Notes: generated by a model not told the origin, from the sequence alone. A DNA stretch of 64,000 bases from an uncultured Chlorobiaceae bacterium (GCA_903839405.1 CAIMCD010000027.1:1-64000), one strand, 5' to 3'; shown: positions 27,976-38,783, numbered from the stretch's first letter. Program-made: numbers and translations.

Positions 27976-29901
27976 TTAATCCTTTGCTGGTAAATCATTA
28001 AGCAGGTTTTCTACGGAGCTGGTTATTGCGGCGTCTCCACGGCGTGCGGCTCTCAGTGCGTCAATCGGTTCAGGGTTGTTTTGTTTTGCATGCAAAACAG
28101 CCAATGGCTTGAGTTCGGCAAAATGCTCCATAATCATCCGGTGTACAAAAATGTATCCGCCGCCCGCCTTTCGCAAAAAGAGTAGCGCTGCAGCATGATC
28201 CAGAAAGCGCACATACCGTAACGGCGCGAATCCATTGAGCCAGAGGAGAAGACGCAAAACACCGTGCTGGATACATGCATACCCCCCGAAGATCATTCCA
28301 CCGAATATACCGAAGCCTATTCCGTAGTTCATCCCGACCATCAGGATAATGTTGCGTAGCCTTTCGACGTTTAGTTCACTTTGAAACAATAAATTGTAAA
28401 GTTCGTAGAGCAGCAGTCCGCTGCCCAGCCCGCAGGTCATCCCGAAGGCAAGCCCTACAAAGAGGGCATTTTTCAGAGAGCGGTAGATCCCTTCGTTAGG
28501 CACCATCCTTTCACTCATTTCCTGAAATATGGTATTGTTTTTCATCAGCCAGAAGATCAGTACGATGAGCATTGCACTGAGTATTCCGCCGAACTGTCCG
28601 CCGAACACTCCACCGAGCGCACTGATGAGTAGTACGAATAAAAAATTTTTAAAAAAATTAAGGAGGTTTAGAGTTTTTAACCATCGCCAAGGCTCTAAAT
28701 TTCCCTCTGCGAGCTTTATGTTGCCAGTGGTTAGCAGCCCTCTGTACAGTCCGACGCTCAGCCCGAAGCCCATCCCGAAGCCCAGCAAGCTGAGCACTGG
28801 CATATTGATCAACCAAGAGATCGTTCCGACGAGCACCCCGACGAAGATTCCTGAGGTTATCGGGGAAACTATCTTATGCATGATTTTAAGGTTATTCGGC
28901 AGCAAGCTTGGCTGGAGTTGTTCGAGGTAGAAGAGGCTTTGATCTCGCTCTTTCATGGAGCGGGCCAGGCGTGAAAGCCAGGCTATTGTCTGCTCCGGTG
29001 TATAGGACGTCGAGTCACGCCGTGTGAACATCCTTTCGATGTAGGTGTTGAAGAGGTTCTTGCGGCGCTCTTCAAGGGTGCCGGTTTCAAGTGCTTTGGC
29101 AGCATCCTTTGAGCCGGAAAAGGCAAGCTGCATGATGCTGAGCATGAGCGGTGTATCGAGCAAATCCTGAAGCGTTTGATCTTCAGTAATCAGCTTTCGT
29201 ACCCTCTCAAGCGGTGCTCCGGCCTGCGCCAGATAGCGGTCAACCTGTTCAAACTCCAGCGGCTGAATGGTCACGGCGGCTGGCAGATGCAGTTTTTTCG
29301 CAAGCGCACCATACTCCTCAGCACGGCTGCACAGGGCAAGTGGCAAGAGGCCGTGCTCCGTGCGGAAGGTGTTGATGGCCTCAACACAGGCCTCGCGGTA
29401 TTCACGGGCCACTTCGTCGAGACCGTCAAGCAGCGGTAGCACATCGTGATTTTTTATTAAAAACCGGGTGGTATTTTTATTGACGCCGAACTGCCGGTGC
29501 AGCTCATCGGCCAGCCACTCGGCAAGGGGCAAGCGCTGCACCGCCCAGGATGACAAGTTAAAAATGACCGGTACGGGTTTTTCGTGATGCTGCTTCGCCT
29601 CCGTGATGAGGTCGCGCGCAAGCTCAAGCAGCAGGGTTGTTTTGCCGGAGCCGGGTTCGCCAAGCAGCAGCAAGGTGTCGTTGAAGCGGTGAAAAACCTC
29701 GCTTATTGGCGTGCCGCTTGGCCATGTGACGGGCTGAGTGCTGGTTCCGTCAACGCAGAGCTTCCACGGATGTTCTATGGCGCCCGGAGTCTCTTTCAGG
29801 CCAAGTTCAAGGCGGGCGACGTGGTAAAGTGAGTGCTCAAGACCGGGTTTAACCCAATCATGCAAAACACGTTTCAGCATGCGCTCCCGGTTGCGCTTCA
29901 T
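27976..29901 (-). CDS. NACHT-domain NTPase with polytopic membrane C-terminus
   Basis: 641 aa; Walker A TLLLLGEPGSGKTTLLLELARDL, Walker B DVLPLLDGLDEVAREYR; C-terminal half has several Gly-rich hydrophobic segments. Confidence 0.88.
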   Translation of the reverse strand: MKRNRERMLKRVLHDWVKPGLEHSLYHVARLELGLKETPGAIEHPWKLCVDGTSTQPVTWPSGTPISEVFHRFNDTLLLLGEPGSGKTTLLLELARDLITEAKQHHEKPVPVIFNLSSWAVQRLPLAEWLADELHRQFGVNKNTTRFLIKNHDVLPLLDGLDEVAREYREACVEAINTFRTEHGLLPLALCSRAEEYGALAKKLHLPAAVTIQPLEFEQVDRYLAQAGAPLERVRKLITEDQTLQDLLDTPLMLSIMQLAFSGSKDAAKALETGTLEERRKNLFNTYIERMFTRRDSTSYTPEQTIAWLSRLARSMKERDQSLFYLEQLQPSLLPNNLKIMHKIVSPITSGIFVGVLVGTISWLINMPVLSLLGFGMGFGLSVGLYRGLLTTGNIKLAEGNLEPWRWLKTLNLLNFFKNFLFVLLISALGGVFGGQFGGILSAMLIVLIFWLMKNNTIFQEMSERMVPNEGIYRSLKNALFVGLAFGMTCGLGSGLLLYELYNLLFQSELNVERLRNIILMVGMNYGIGFGIFGGMIFGGYACIQHGVLRLLLWLNGFAPLRYVRFLDHAAALLFLRKAGGGYIFVHRMIMEHFAELKPLAVLHAKQNNPEPIDALRAARRGDAAITSSVENLLNDLPAKD

Positions 29902-29916
29902 CAGCGCCTCGCCTGG

Positions 29917-30099
29917 TTAGGCTGGTTCCTGCGTTTTTTGTTCCTGGAATTTTTTGAAAAGCCAAGTGATTATTCCCGCCAAAAAAAGAAGGATAGCGAC
30001 AATGCTTGCCCAAGCGCCAAGAACTTGTGCTCCTTTTTCGGAGAAGCACCATTGCCAGTTAGAGTGAAGCCAGCTCCAGATGGATGCAATGAATCTCAT
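29917..30099 (-). CDS. Small single-pass membrane protein upstream of the NACHT gene
   Basis: 60 aa MRFIASIWSWLHSNWQWCFSEKGAQVLGAWASIVAILLFLAGIITWLFKKFQEQKTQEPA; stop lies 15 bp before the NACHT start. Confidence 0.55.
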   Translation of the reverse strand: MRFIASIWSWLHSNWQWCFSEKGAQVLGAWASIVAILLFLAGIITWLFKKFQEQKTQEPA

Positions 30100-30350
30100 G
30101 GTTGCAACTCTGTTGTCATGTGCTCTTGCATTTTTGCGTTGACGGCGCGATATGGGGAAGATGTTGTGCAGTTAAAAGCTAGGCATTGCCGTATCTTTGC
30201 GCAAACGTTCTGCCGTAAAACGGTAAGGTGATAGCTCCTAAAGCACAAAGAAACGGAGAAAAATGGCCAGAGGAATATGCAAAGGGTTACGGAAGAGTTT
30301 TTTATCTTCCCGATGACCTTTTTATGCAATTGATTATTCAAAATTTTACC

Positions 30351-31034
30351 ATGAAAGCCGTAGTTCTTCTGAGCGGGGGGATGGACAGCCTTGTTACCAC
30401 CGCGATTGCCAGCCAGATGGGCTTTGAGCTGGCGGCCATGCATGTCAATTACGGCCAGCGTACCTGGCAGAAGGAGCTGGACTCCTTTCGCGCTATCTGT
30501 AACCACTATCATATTCAGCAGCGCCTTGAGGTCAATGCCGATTTTCTGGGTCAGATTGGCGGTTCCTCTCTGACCGATCTCTCCATGCCGGTGAGCGGCG
30601 CCGACCTGCAGGGTGAGGCGGCTATTCCAACCAGTTATGTCCCTTTCCGCAACGCCGGGTTTCTCTCCATGGCGGTCAGTTGGTCGGAAGTTCTGGGCGC
30701 GGAAAAGATTTTTATCGGGGCGGTTGAGGAGGACTCTTCCGGTTATCCCGACTGCCGCAAGGTTTTTTATGAGGCCTTCAACCGGGTTATTGAGCTCGGC
30801 ACAAAACCCGAAACCAACATCGAGATTCTCACTCCGCTCATTGAAATGCAGAAATCCGACATTGTGCGCCGAGGCATAGAGCTTGATGTGCCCTTCGGTT
30901 ACAGTTGGTCATGCTATAAAAGCGAGGGCAAGGCTTGCGGCGTATGCGACAGTTGCGCCCGCCGGCTCCGTGCCTTTGAGTGGATGGGTATTCCTGATCC
31001 GATTGATTATGAGGTGCGCCCTCACTATATTTAA
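30351..31034 (+). CDS. queC: 7-cyano-7-deazaguanine synthase
   Basis: [22 protein letters not shown]-loop; [37 protein letters not shown] zinc motif. Internal Met preferred over ORF start 30228. Confidence 0.95.
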   Translation: MKAVVLLSGGMDSLVTTAIASQMGFELAAMHVNYGQRTWQKELDSFRAICNHYHIQQRLEVNADFLGQIGGSSLTDLSMPVSGADLQGEAAIPTSYVPFRNAGFLSMAVSWSEVLGAEKIFIGAVEEDSSGYPDCRKVFYEAFNRVIELGTKPETNIEILTPLIEMQKSDIVRRGIELDVPFGYSWSCYKSEGKACGVCDSCARRLRAFEWMGIPDPIDYEVRPHYI

Positions 31035-31088
31035 CCTTGTTCATCCTCAAGTGGCAGGACGTTGTAACCCCCACAATACCATTTTGTT

Positions 31089-31769
31089 ATGAAATCTGTT
31101 CCTGTAGTTTCTTCCTCCAGCGAGTCGCTTCATGCACGCTTTACCCAATCATTTGGCCTTATGGCCGCCATCTGGATTGCAGGGCTGGTTGGCCACTTTA
31201 CCCCGCTGCTTGAGTGGCCCGCACTGGTGATCTATGTTCTTGGCTCGATTGCTCTTGTGCTCTGGCGCGGGAGCAGCCTCGGCGAATGGCAGGAGATGTA
31301 CCTTGCCGGGGGAAATTTGAAGAAGTCGCTCTTGTGGGGTCTCATTGGTGGTACGCTTTTGTTGGTGATGGCCATGATCAATACGGCGACCATGATGAAG
31401 CAGAACAACGGAGCGGCAATGATGTCGGGGATGCAGTATCTGCTGGTCAATCGTTCGCTGCTTTATCTGTATCCGATTCTGGTTCTCGCCGAAGAGTTCT
31501 TCTGGAGAGGAATCATGCTCTCTGCCCTGATTGAGCGGGGAGTGAACAAACATCTGGCGGTTGTGTTGACAACCCTCTTTTTTCTACTCAACCATTTTGC
31601 CGTTGCTCCGGTCAATATGCTGGAGCGGGCGATGATGGCGATGATGGCATTCCCGTTGGGTATTCTTGGCGGTTACATTGTGGTGAACACCCGCAATGTC
31701 TGGGGGAGTGTACTCGTGCACATGATTGTGATGACCTCCATGATCGCCGCCATTCAGATTATTTTCTAG
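31089..31769 (+). CDS. CPBP-family intramembrane metalloprotease (CAAX-like)
   Basis: 226 aa, hydrophobic; LAEEFFWRGIMLSAL and FFLLNHFAVAP motifs. Confidence 0.85.
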   Translation: MKSVPVVSSSSESLHARFTQSFGLMAAIWIAGLVGHFTPLLEWPALVIYVLGSIALVLWRGSSLGEWQEMYLAGGNLKKSLLWGLIGGTLLLVMAMINTATMMKQNNGAAMMSGMQYLLVNRSLLYLYPILVLAEEFFWRGIMLSALIERGVNKHLAVVLTTLFFLLNHFAVAPVNMLERAMMAMMAFPLGILGGYIVVNTRNVWGSVLVHMIVMTSMIAAIQIIF

Positions 31770-31797
31770 AATTTCTGGTTGCCCGGAAATATAACCG

Positions 31798-32607
31798 TTG
31801 CTTATGCCCGAAAACAGAATTACGACCCTGTTGAAGCAGGATAAAAAACTGCTGATCGCCTACTATATGCCGGAGTTTCCGGTGGCGGGCGCGACGCTGC
31901 CGGTGCTTGAGGCGCTGGAGGAGAGCGGTGCCGATATTATTGAGCTGGGCATGCCCTATTCCGACCCGATCGGCGACGGGCCGGTGATACAGGCGGCGGC
32001 TCATAAGGCCATCCGTAACGGCGTTTCGATTAAAACGCTGCTTGAGCTGGTACGCAAGGCGCGCCGTGGCGAGGGGTGCCGCAAGATAACCGCTCCGATC
32101 CTCTTGATGGGCTACTGCAACCCTGTGATCTCCTATGGCAGTGATTGTTTTTTAAGCGATGCTTGTGACGCCGGCGTCGACGGGCTGCTGATTCCCGACC
32201 TGCCTCCCGAGGAGGCGGCGGATTTTCTTGAACGGGCCAAAGGGTTCGGCATAGCGGTTGTCTTTCTGATCTCGCCCGTGACTCCGCCGGAACGCATCGA
32301 GATGATCGACTCGCTCTCAACCGATTTTTCCTACTGTTTGGCGGTCAATGCCACAACCGGCACGGCCAAGCTTGCCGATACGGCCACCGAATCGGCCGTG
32401 GACGACTACCTGAAACGGGTACGCCGTCACACCCGCAAAAAGTTTGTTGTCGGCTTTGGCATCAAGGACAAGGCCCGCGTAGAGCACATGTGGAGTTTGG
32501 CCGATGGAGCCGTTGTGGGTACAGCGCTCCTGGAGCATATTGCCGGATCATCAACGCCAGAGGAGTGTGCCCTTTTGGCCGCTGAGTTCTGGAAAACGCT
32601 GAAGTGA
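31798..32607 (+). CDS. trpA: Tryptophan synthase alpha subunit
   Basis: 269 aa; GADIIELGMPYSDPIGDGPVIQAA, DGLLIPDLPPEEA, VVGFGIKDKARV, ADGAVVGTALLEHI. Confidence 0.96.
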   Translation: MLMPENRITTLLKQDKKLLIAYYMPEFPVAGATLPVLEALEESGADIIELGMPYSDPIGDGPVIQAAAHKAIRNGVSIKTLLELVRKARRGEGCRKITAPILLMGYCNPVISYGSDCFLSDACDAGVDGLLIPDLPPEEAADFLERAKGFGIAVVFLISPVTPPERIEMIDSLSTDFSYCLAVNATTGTAKLADTATESAVDDYLKRVRRHTRKKFVVGFGIKDKARVEHMWSLADGAVVGTALLEHIAGSSTPEECALLAAEFWKTLK

Positions 32608-32638
32608 TTCAACGACGTGGGCGATTATAAATGTTCAT

Positions 32639-32749
32639 GTGTCATCCCGAACGCCAGAGAGGGATCTCATGCAGGCATATCTGGAAATGAGGTGTGCTAC
32701 TGGGTCAGAGAGATTTCTCACCCGAGTTCCTCGGGATTCGAAATGACAC
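32639..32749. repeat. Intergenic interspersed-repeat-like element with imperfect terminal inverted repeats
   Basis: gtgtcatcccgaac ... attcgaaatgacac; internal 'gagatttctcacccgagttcctcggg' hairpin. Confidence 0.5.
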
Positions 32750-32819
32750 GGCGGGGTGCATCTCATCGCTTTTCAGTTCAAATCCGGAATCAAAAATCCA
32801 TCATCATGAGAGCTGAGTA

Positions 32820-33845
32820 ATGAGCACCGCCGAACCGCACTTCCCTTCGGTTGATATCATTATCCCTTATTTCAAGCGGCGTGAGCTGCTTGAGCAAACT
32901 CTGGACTCGCTTGAAAAAACCCTCTACCCCATAGTGCGCATTATTGTGGTTGATAACGGGGGTAGGGAGGCCGGGCTTGTTTTTCTGGTGAAACGGTACC
33001 GCAACGCACGCCTTGTGCGACTTCCGGAAAACAGGGGATATGCCGGTGGCTGCAATGAGGGGCTCCGTCACTCGGAGGCCGATTATGTGGTTTTTATGAA
33101 TGATGATACCGAGCACGATCCCGAGTGGCTGCAGGAGCTTGTTTCTGCCGCTCTCAAGGATGAGCGCACCGGTGCCCTGCAGCCGAAAATCCTCTCGCTG
33201 AAAAGCTTCCGCAAGGGTAAACGGGTGTTTGATTATGCCGGTGGAGCTGGAGGCATGATCGACCGGCTTGGTTATCCCTACTGTTTGGGGCGCACGTTTT
33301 CTGACGTTGAAGAGGACCGTGGGCAGTACGATACCCCTCAGGAGATTTTTTGGGCATCGGGCGTGGCCATGTTTGCAAAACGAGCCGTGGTGGATGAGTT
33401 GGGCGGGTTTGATGACGGTTTTTTTATGCATATGGAGGAGATTGATCTCTCCTGGCGGATGCAGCTTGCCGGCTGGCATGTGCGCTCGGTGCCTTCGTCC
33501 GTGGTGCTGCACGAAGGGGGAGCCTCTCTTCCTGCTGGATCGGCTGAAAAAATCTATTTCAACCACCGCAACAACCTCGCCATGCTGCTCAAAAACCGGA
33601 GCGTGGCCGAGCTCTCTTGGGTCATGCCGTTAAGGCTCCTGCTTGAAGTTGCGGCGGCACTTTTTTATCTCACAGAAATTCCCGGCGGCCTGAAAAAATC
33701 CGGAGCGGTATTTCGGGCACTGGCTTACAATATCCGCCATATCGGCGCCATCCTCAAGAAGCGCAAGGTCGTGCAGGCCATAAGGGTAACGAGGGAGCAA
33801 GCTCTGTTCCGTTACTCTCCGCTCTCAATTTTCTTTCGGAGGTAA
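32820..33845 (+). CDS. Family 2 glycosyltransferase
   Basis: 341 aa; VDIIIPYFKRRELLEQTLDSLEKT, PENRGYAGGCNEGLRHSEADYVVFMNDDTEHD, MHMEEIDLSWRMQLAGW. Confidence 0.93.
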   Translation: MSTAEPHFPSVDIIIPYFKRRELLEQTLDSLEKTLYPIVRIIVVDNGGREAGLVFLVKRYRNARLVRLPENRGYAGGCNEGLRHSEADYVVFMNDDTEHDPEWLQELVSAALKDERTGALQPKILSLKSFRKGKRVFDYAGGAGGMIDRLGYPYCLGRTFSDVEEDRGQYDTPQEIFWASGVAMFAKRAVVDELGGFDDGFFMHMEEIDLSWRMQLAGWHVRSVPSSVVLHEGGASLPAGSAEKIYFNHRNNLAMLLKNRSVAELSWVMPLRLLLEVAAALFYLTEIPGGLKKSGAVFRALAYNIRHIGAILKKRKVVQAIRVTREQALFRYSPLSIFFRR

Positions 33846-33904
33846 GGCTCAACAAGCGTGATCGCCTCTCTTGCTAGCAGCGGCTCTACTCCCTTTCAGC
33901 CCGC

Positions 33905-34942
33905 TTATTTTTTCGGCAGATGCCCCCATTTGAGAAGATCCTGAACGGTTTCCAGGATGCTCTTTTTTATATCCATAAACGAGATGCCAAGCTCCCGCCG
34001 GATTTTGGAGTTGTCATAGCGCATGGTGCGTCCGATATTGGTACGGATATACTTGCCGGTATGTTTTGGCTGGGTATAGGAGAGCACTTTCATGAGGAGG
34101 GTGCCGGCACTTCCTGAAAAATCAAGTTTCGGCAGCGGATAGTTGCTGAAGCCTGAGCTTTTCAGCAGCGCCACCAGCTCCCGCATCTGCATGGATTCGG
34201 CCGCGCAAAGGTAACGTCCGCTTGCTTCGGCGGTTTCCATGGCCAGAATATGCGCTTTGGCCACATCACGCACATCCACAAAACCCCAGTTTATATCCAT
34301 GATGCCGGGATAGACCCCCGTCATGATATCGCGGATAATTTTGTTGGTGGTATTGAGCCCTGGGCTGAGCGATGGCCCGATAACCATAAAGGGATTGATA
34401 GCGACCAAGTCAAACGCCGGCTTCCTTTTCATGATGAAGTCCCATGCCGCAAGCTCGGCAAGGGTTTTTGAGTAGTGGTAGGGGTTGCGATCAAGCGAGG
34501 ACATGGTATTCCACTCTTTTTCGGTAAAGACGGTTTTGTTGTCCGGTTCATCCGTAATGGCCGCAATGGATGAGGTAAAAATCACCCGTTTCACCGAAGC
34601 GGCCTTCATGCAGCTCTCCAGCACGCTCTCCGTTCCGTTCACCGCCGGATCAACCAGATCGGTTTGAGGGTTTTTAACATTGATTTCGTAAGGACTTGCT
34701 GTATGCATCACATATTGGCATCCCGCCACAGCCCGGTCATATGCTCCGGCACGGCCGAGATCAGCCGTTATCAACTGAAGCCGCTCCTTTGCGCCCGGAA
34801 GGCTAAGCAGGAAGGGGTAGTTTTCGGGGCTTTTGCGTACGGTTCCCCTGACCCGGTAGCCTTTTATAAGCAGTTCGCTCACAATATGGGCGGCAATAAA
34901 TCCCGATGCACCGGTAACGCATACTTCTTGATTGGTTATCAT
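33905..34942 (-). CDS. NAD(P)-dependent epimerase/dihydroflavonol reductase-like SDR
   Basis: 345 aa; VCVTGASGFIAAHIVSELL Rossmann motif and NPYHYSKTLAE (YxxxK). Confidence 0.9.
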   Translation of the reverse strand: MITNQEVCVTGASGFIAAHIVSELLIKGYRVRGTVRKSPENYPFLLSLPGAKERLQLITADLGRAGAYDRAVAGCQYVMHTASPYEINVKNPQTDLVDPAVNGTESVLESCMKAASVKRVIFTSSIAAITDEPDNKTVFTEKEWNTMSSLDRNPYHYSKTLAELAAWDFIMKRKPAFDLVAINPFMVIGPSLSPGLNTTNKIIRDIMTGVYPGIMDINWGFVDVRDVAKAHILAMETAEASGRYLCAAESMQMRELVALLKSSGFSNYPLPKLDFSGSAGTLLMKVLSYTQPKHTGKYIRTNIGRTMRYDNSKIRRELGISFMDIKKSILETVQDLLKWGHLPKK

Positions 34943-35314
34943 TGTATCTACTCAACAAACAAAAGGTTGCAGGAAAAACGTCATTGCAGAACGCTGAGGC
35001 TGACGCAGCTGCCGAAAGTTGTTTTCAGATTGAAATGGGCTACTTCGGCAGCATGATAATGTACAACCGGCTTGGGGACTCTCCAATGGTTGTAGGCGCA
35101 CTCTTTCCAAGGTAAAGCCAGAAAAGGGTGAGCGGATTTTTATCAATTTTATCCACCCCTTTATTGCAAACATAGCCGCTTATGCTTACCATTAAAGTAA
35201 CAAAGCTTTTACAAAAAGAGCTAACCTTCCAAGGAGCGGTTTCTTCGGCCTCATCTCGCTGGAGCATCATCTTCTCTTTCCGGTTCACTCTTTAACCATT
35301 CAGTTCACCCTCTT

Positions 35315-35821
35315 ATGATGGCAACATTTGAAGATCGGCTGTTAAGTGCACTTCGGGCCTTTAATCATCTCCTTCATGCCTTTCTCGCTGTGGCACTGGT
35401 GATGGCAAGCTTGATGGTGGTCTGGGAGTTTTCCGTATCGGTGGTTCATGCGGTTGAGCTGAATAACCTTGCCCACGGTTTTTTGCAGTCACTCGGTACC
35501 CTTTTTATTGTGTGGACGCTCTCGAGCCTCATCTCGGCCGAAATCAACTATGTGCAGACCGGGGTCTTTCATGTGGTTGTGTTCATCGAGGTTGCCATGA
35601 TTACCCTTTTGCGTCAACTGATTGTTGAGCCGGTACGCACTGCGACGGCCGGCCAGAGTGTTGAACAGCTTTTCAATCCCTGGCATTATGGCCTTCTTCT
35701 GGCATCCCTTTTGGTGATAGGTATTTTGCATAAGCTGGTGACCAGTTCCGAAAAAAAATCTTCTGATCAAGATCCCTCCGGTACCGGTCAGAGTGGCAGC
35801 GCGCACCAGTCAATTTTATGA
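35315..35821 (+). CDS. PsiE-like phosphate-starvation-inducible membrane protein
   Basis: 168 aa, four hydrophobic segments; FIVWTLSSLISAEINYVQTGVFHVVVFIEVAMITLLRQLIV is PsiE-like. Confidence 0.75.
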   Translation: MMATFEDRLLSALRAFNHLLHAFLAVALVMASLMVVWEFSVSVVHAVELNNLAHGFLQSLGTLFIVWTLSSLISAEINYVQTGVFHVVVFIEVAMITLLRQLIVEPVRTATAGQSVEQLFNPWHYGLLLASLLVIGILHKLVTSSEKKSSDQDPSGTGQSGSAHQSIL

Positions 35822-36013
35822 TGTGCACAGCCCTTAATACGTTATAATTCCATTATTATAGAGGTTTATTGCGTTTTTTGATTGTAATATTACTTTTGAT
35901 TGACGGGTGCTCTGGTGTGGCATCCCGTTTAGCAATGCTCCCTATGGGTATTATCAGCCTTGAATGTGTATCACTGAACTCTTTGTAAGACGAACGTAAA
36001 AGCCCTCCTCGCC

Positions 36014-38473
36014 ATGATGCGGAAAGAGAAGAACGATAAAAAACCTGACGAAGCTCTTCTTCCAGCTCAAGAAGAGAGGAGTATGCTCTGCGGTCTGTTT
36101 GACTCCATTGCGGAACCGGTCTTTCTCATTGATCCCGCAGGTACCATTATTGAAGCCAACAAGGCTTTCGGGGTCCGTTTTGCCGGCAACGCCCAGCCGC
36201 TTCAGGGAAGCAGGGTTTATGATTTTTTTTCGCCTGAACAGGCGGCTCAATGGAAGGAGAGGGTGGAGGAGGTGCTTCGAACCGATCGGAGTTGTTCGCT
36301 GGACGATGAGCGTGATGGCAAGAGTTACCGCTATACCCTCTATCCTGCCAGCTCTCTGGACGCCACCTTCAACCGTGTTCTCATGATCGCCCGTGATGTT
36401 ACGGATGTGAAGAGAAGCGAGTTGCTGCTCAAAAACGAGCAGGCTTACAGCAAAGCCATTATCGATGCCTTTCCCGGCGCCTTCGCACTGATTGATGCAA
36501 ACGGAAAATTACGTGCATGGAACAGCTTCTTGCGTGACGAGATCATTGGCAAACCGGAGAGTGAGATGCTGGGCAGTGATGCCATGGAGAGCTTCCATCC
36601 CGAGGATCTGCCGCGTATTGCCGCAAAAATAGAGAGCATCATGCAGAGTGGTGTTGAAGAGACCGATGAGGGGCGGGTTTTTTTGCGTGGAGGGCCTGAA
36701 TACCAGTGGAGGATTCTCTCAGGACGCAGAATCGTGATTGACGGCAAACCCTCTGTTGTCGGTTTTAGTGTCGATATCACCGAGCGTAAACGGCTTGAAG
36801 CCCTTACAGCTTTTCGCCTCCGCCTGATCCAGATGGCCGAGAGCGTTTCGGTGGAGGAGCTGCTGCAAATGACCCTCGACGAAGCCGAGCGGTTGACGGA
36901 GAGCACCATCGGATTTTGCCAGTTTTTCAGGGACGCTCAGTCTATATTTTCCTTGCAGGTCTGTTCCAGCAACACCCAGAAGCACGTGCAGTCGAGCGAC
37001 GCAGATCGCGAGCACCCTCTACTCTCGGAGGCGGGATTTTGGGAAGAGGCGATCCGGGAGCGGAAAGTGGTGATCAACAACAATTTTGATACCGCCGAGA
37101 GTCGCTCTACCCGGCCCGGCACCCACCCCTCAATACCGCGCACCCTTGTGTTTCCGGTCATGAATGGCGAGATGGTTATGGCCATTTTCGGGGTTGTCAA
37201 CAAGCCCTACCCCTATAATGAGGCGGATGTAAGCGTTGTCAGTGCTCTTGCGGATCTTGTCTGTGATATTGTTGCCCGAAAGCGCGCGGAGTTATCGGAA
37301 CAGAACACCGAGAGTGTGCTGATGCAGGCGCAGAAAATGGCGCTGGTCGGCCAGCTTGCCGGAGGCATCGCCCACGACTTTAACAACATGCTGGGCATTA
37401 TTCTCGGTAACGTGGAAATGGCCATGGAAAAGCAGGTTTTTGAAGCACCTGCCAAACAAAATCTTGAAAATATTCTCAAAGCCACCGAACGTTCGGCCGA
37501 TCTGATTCGTCAACTGCTTGCTTTTGCCCGGACTCAGACGGTGATGCCCATTGTGCTTGAGCTCAACAGTATGGTTGAGGGGATGCTTACGATGCTGCGG
37601 CGGCTCATTGGCGTAAATATCACCCTTGTCTGGATACCCGGAAGCCAGCGTGCTCTCATAAAGATTGATCCCTCACAGATTGACCAGATTCTGGTCAATC
37701 TCTCGGTCAACTCCCGTGACGCCATTTCGGGTATCGGCACCATTACCATTGAAACCGGCCGGGTTCATGTTGATGCGGCTGATGTCGCCGCCGGTCATCC
37801 CTGCAAGATTGTGGGCGATTATGCAACGCTTTCGGTCAGCGATAACGGCTGTGGGATCGAAAAAAAGCACTTTCCCTATATCTTCGAACCCTTTTTCACC
37901 ACCAAGGAGGAGCGGAAGGGTACCGGTCTGGGACTTTCAACCGTCTATGGTATTGCCAAGCAGAACAAGGGAGGGCTTGAGTTCCAGAGTGAAGTGGGCG
38001 TGGGCACGACCTTCAGAATCTATCTGCCGCTGCATAACGGCGACGATTACTTTTCCCAGCCTGAACCGCCAACCCCATCAGGGAGTTACGGCAAGGAGCT
38101 GATATTGCTGGTTGAGGATGAGCCGGATATTTTGTCGCTCTACAAGCATATGCTGCAACACCATGGATATGCTGTCCTTTCCGCTGCTACGCCGACTGAA
38201 GCGATCCGGCTTCTTGAGGCCCATTGCGGGGAGGTACATCTGCTGTTGACCGATGTTGTGCTGCCGGAGATGAATGGTTGTGATTTGTCGAAAAAACTGC
38301 AACTGATTTGCCCGAATCTTAAAACCCTCTTTATGTCCGGCTACACCAACGACATTATTGCGCGTCACGGCATGCTGGATGAGGGGGTTAACTTTATCCA
38401 GAAACCCTTTTCGATCAAAGCACTGCTGACGGCTATCCAGAATATGCTGAAAGCAACCCGAACAGAGCCGTAA
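36014..38473 (+). CDS. Hybrid sensor histidine kinase (PAS-PAS-GAF-HisKA-HATPase-REC)
   Basis: 819 aa; PAS segments, H box GQLAGGIAHDFNNMLGIILGNVE, N/G boxes, C-terminal receiver LLVEDEPDILSLYKHML...LLLTDVVLPEMNG. Confidence 0.95.
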   Translation: MMRKEKNDKKPDEALLPAQEERSMLCGLFDSIAEPVFLIDPAGTIIEANKAFGVRFAGNAQPLQGSRVYDFFSPEQAAQWKERVEEVLRTDRSCSLDDERDGKSYRYTLYPASSLDATFNRVLMIARDVTDVKRSELLLKNEQAYSKAIIDAFPGAFALIDANGKLRAWNSFLRDEIIGKPESEMLGSDAMESFHPEDLPRIAAKIESIMQSGVEETDEGRVFLRGGPEYQWRILSGRRIVIDGKPSVVGFSVDITERKRLEALTAFRLRLIQMAESVSVEELLQMTLDEAERLTESTIGFCQFFRDAQSIFSLQVCSSNTQKHVQSSDADREHPLLSEAGFWEEAIRERKVVINNNFDTAESRSTRPGTHPSIPRTLVFPVMNGEMVMAIFGVVNKPYPYNEADVSVVSALADLVCDIVARKRAELSEQNTESVLMQAQKMALVGQLAGGIAHDFNNMLGIILGNVEMAMEKQVFEAPAKQNLENILKATERSADLIRQLLAFARTQTVMPIVLELNSMVEGMLTMLRRLIGVNITLVWIPGSQRALIKIDPSQIDQILVNLSVNSRDAISGIGTITIETGRVHVDAADVAAGHPCKIVGDYATLSVSDNGCGIEKKHFPYIFEPFFTTKEERKGTGLGLSTVYGIAKQNKGGLEFQSEVGVGTTFRIYLPLHNGDDYFSQPEPPTPSGSYGKELILLVEDEPDILSLYKHMLQHHGYAVLSAATPTEAIRLLEAHCGEVHLLLTDVVLPEMNGCDLSKKLQLICPNLKTLFMSGYTNDIIARHGMLDEGVNFIQKPFSIKALLTAIQNMLKATRTEP

Positions 38474-38783
38474 CAGAGCTGCACTCTTTTTTTCTGGCCC
38501 AGGCCGCAAACAAATGCGCTGAAAACATTTCGGGATAGAGAGACAGTGCCCGGAACCTCTCCAACTGCTCGGCAAACCTCTGTGGATTTTCACCGGAGTC
38601 CTTCAAAAATTTGATGGTTCCGGTGTGCGTCAGGGTGTTACGGCTCGAGGCCCGTGTTTTTTTACTGAAAATTGCATACCTTTTTAATGCATGTTTTCTT
38701 CCTGTAAAAAGATACAGCCGTTTGTCCCGGAGCGCCCTTGAGAGCACTCTTTTGCTGGATCTGACCTCTTAACCGACTAAACC

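Noticed and set aside
35040-35288. 82-aa minus-strand ORF upstream of the PsiE-like gene
   Set aside because: No recognisable domain and in a divergent promoter region; cannot be supported from sequence alone.
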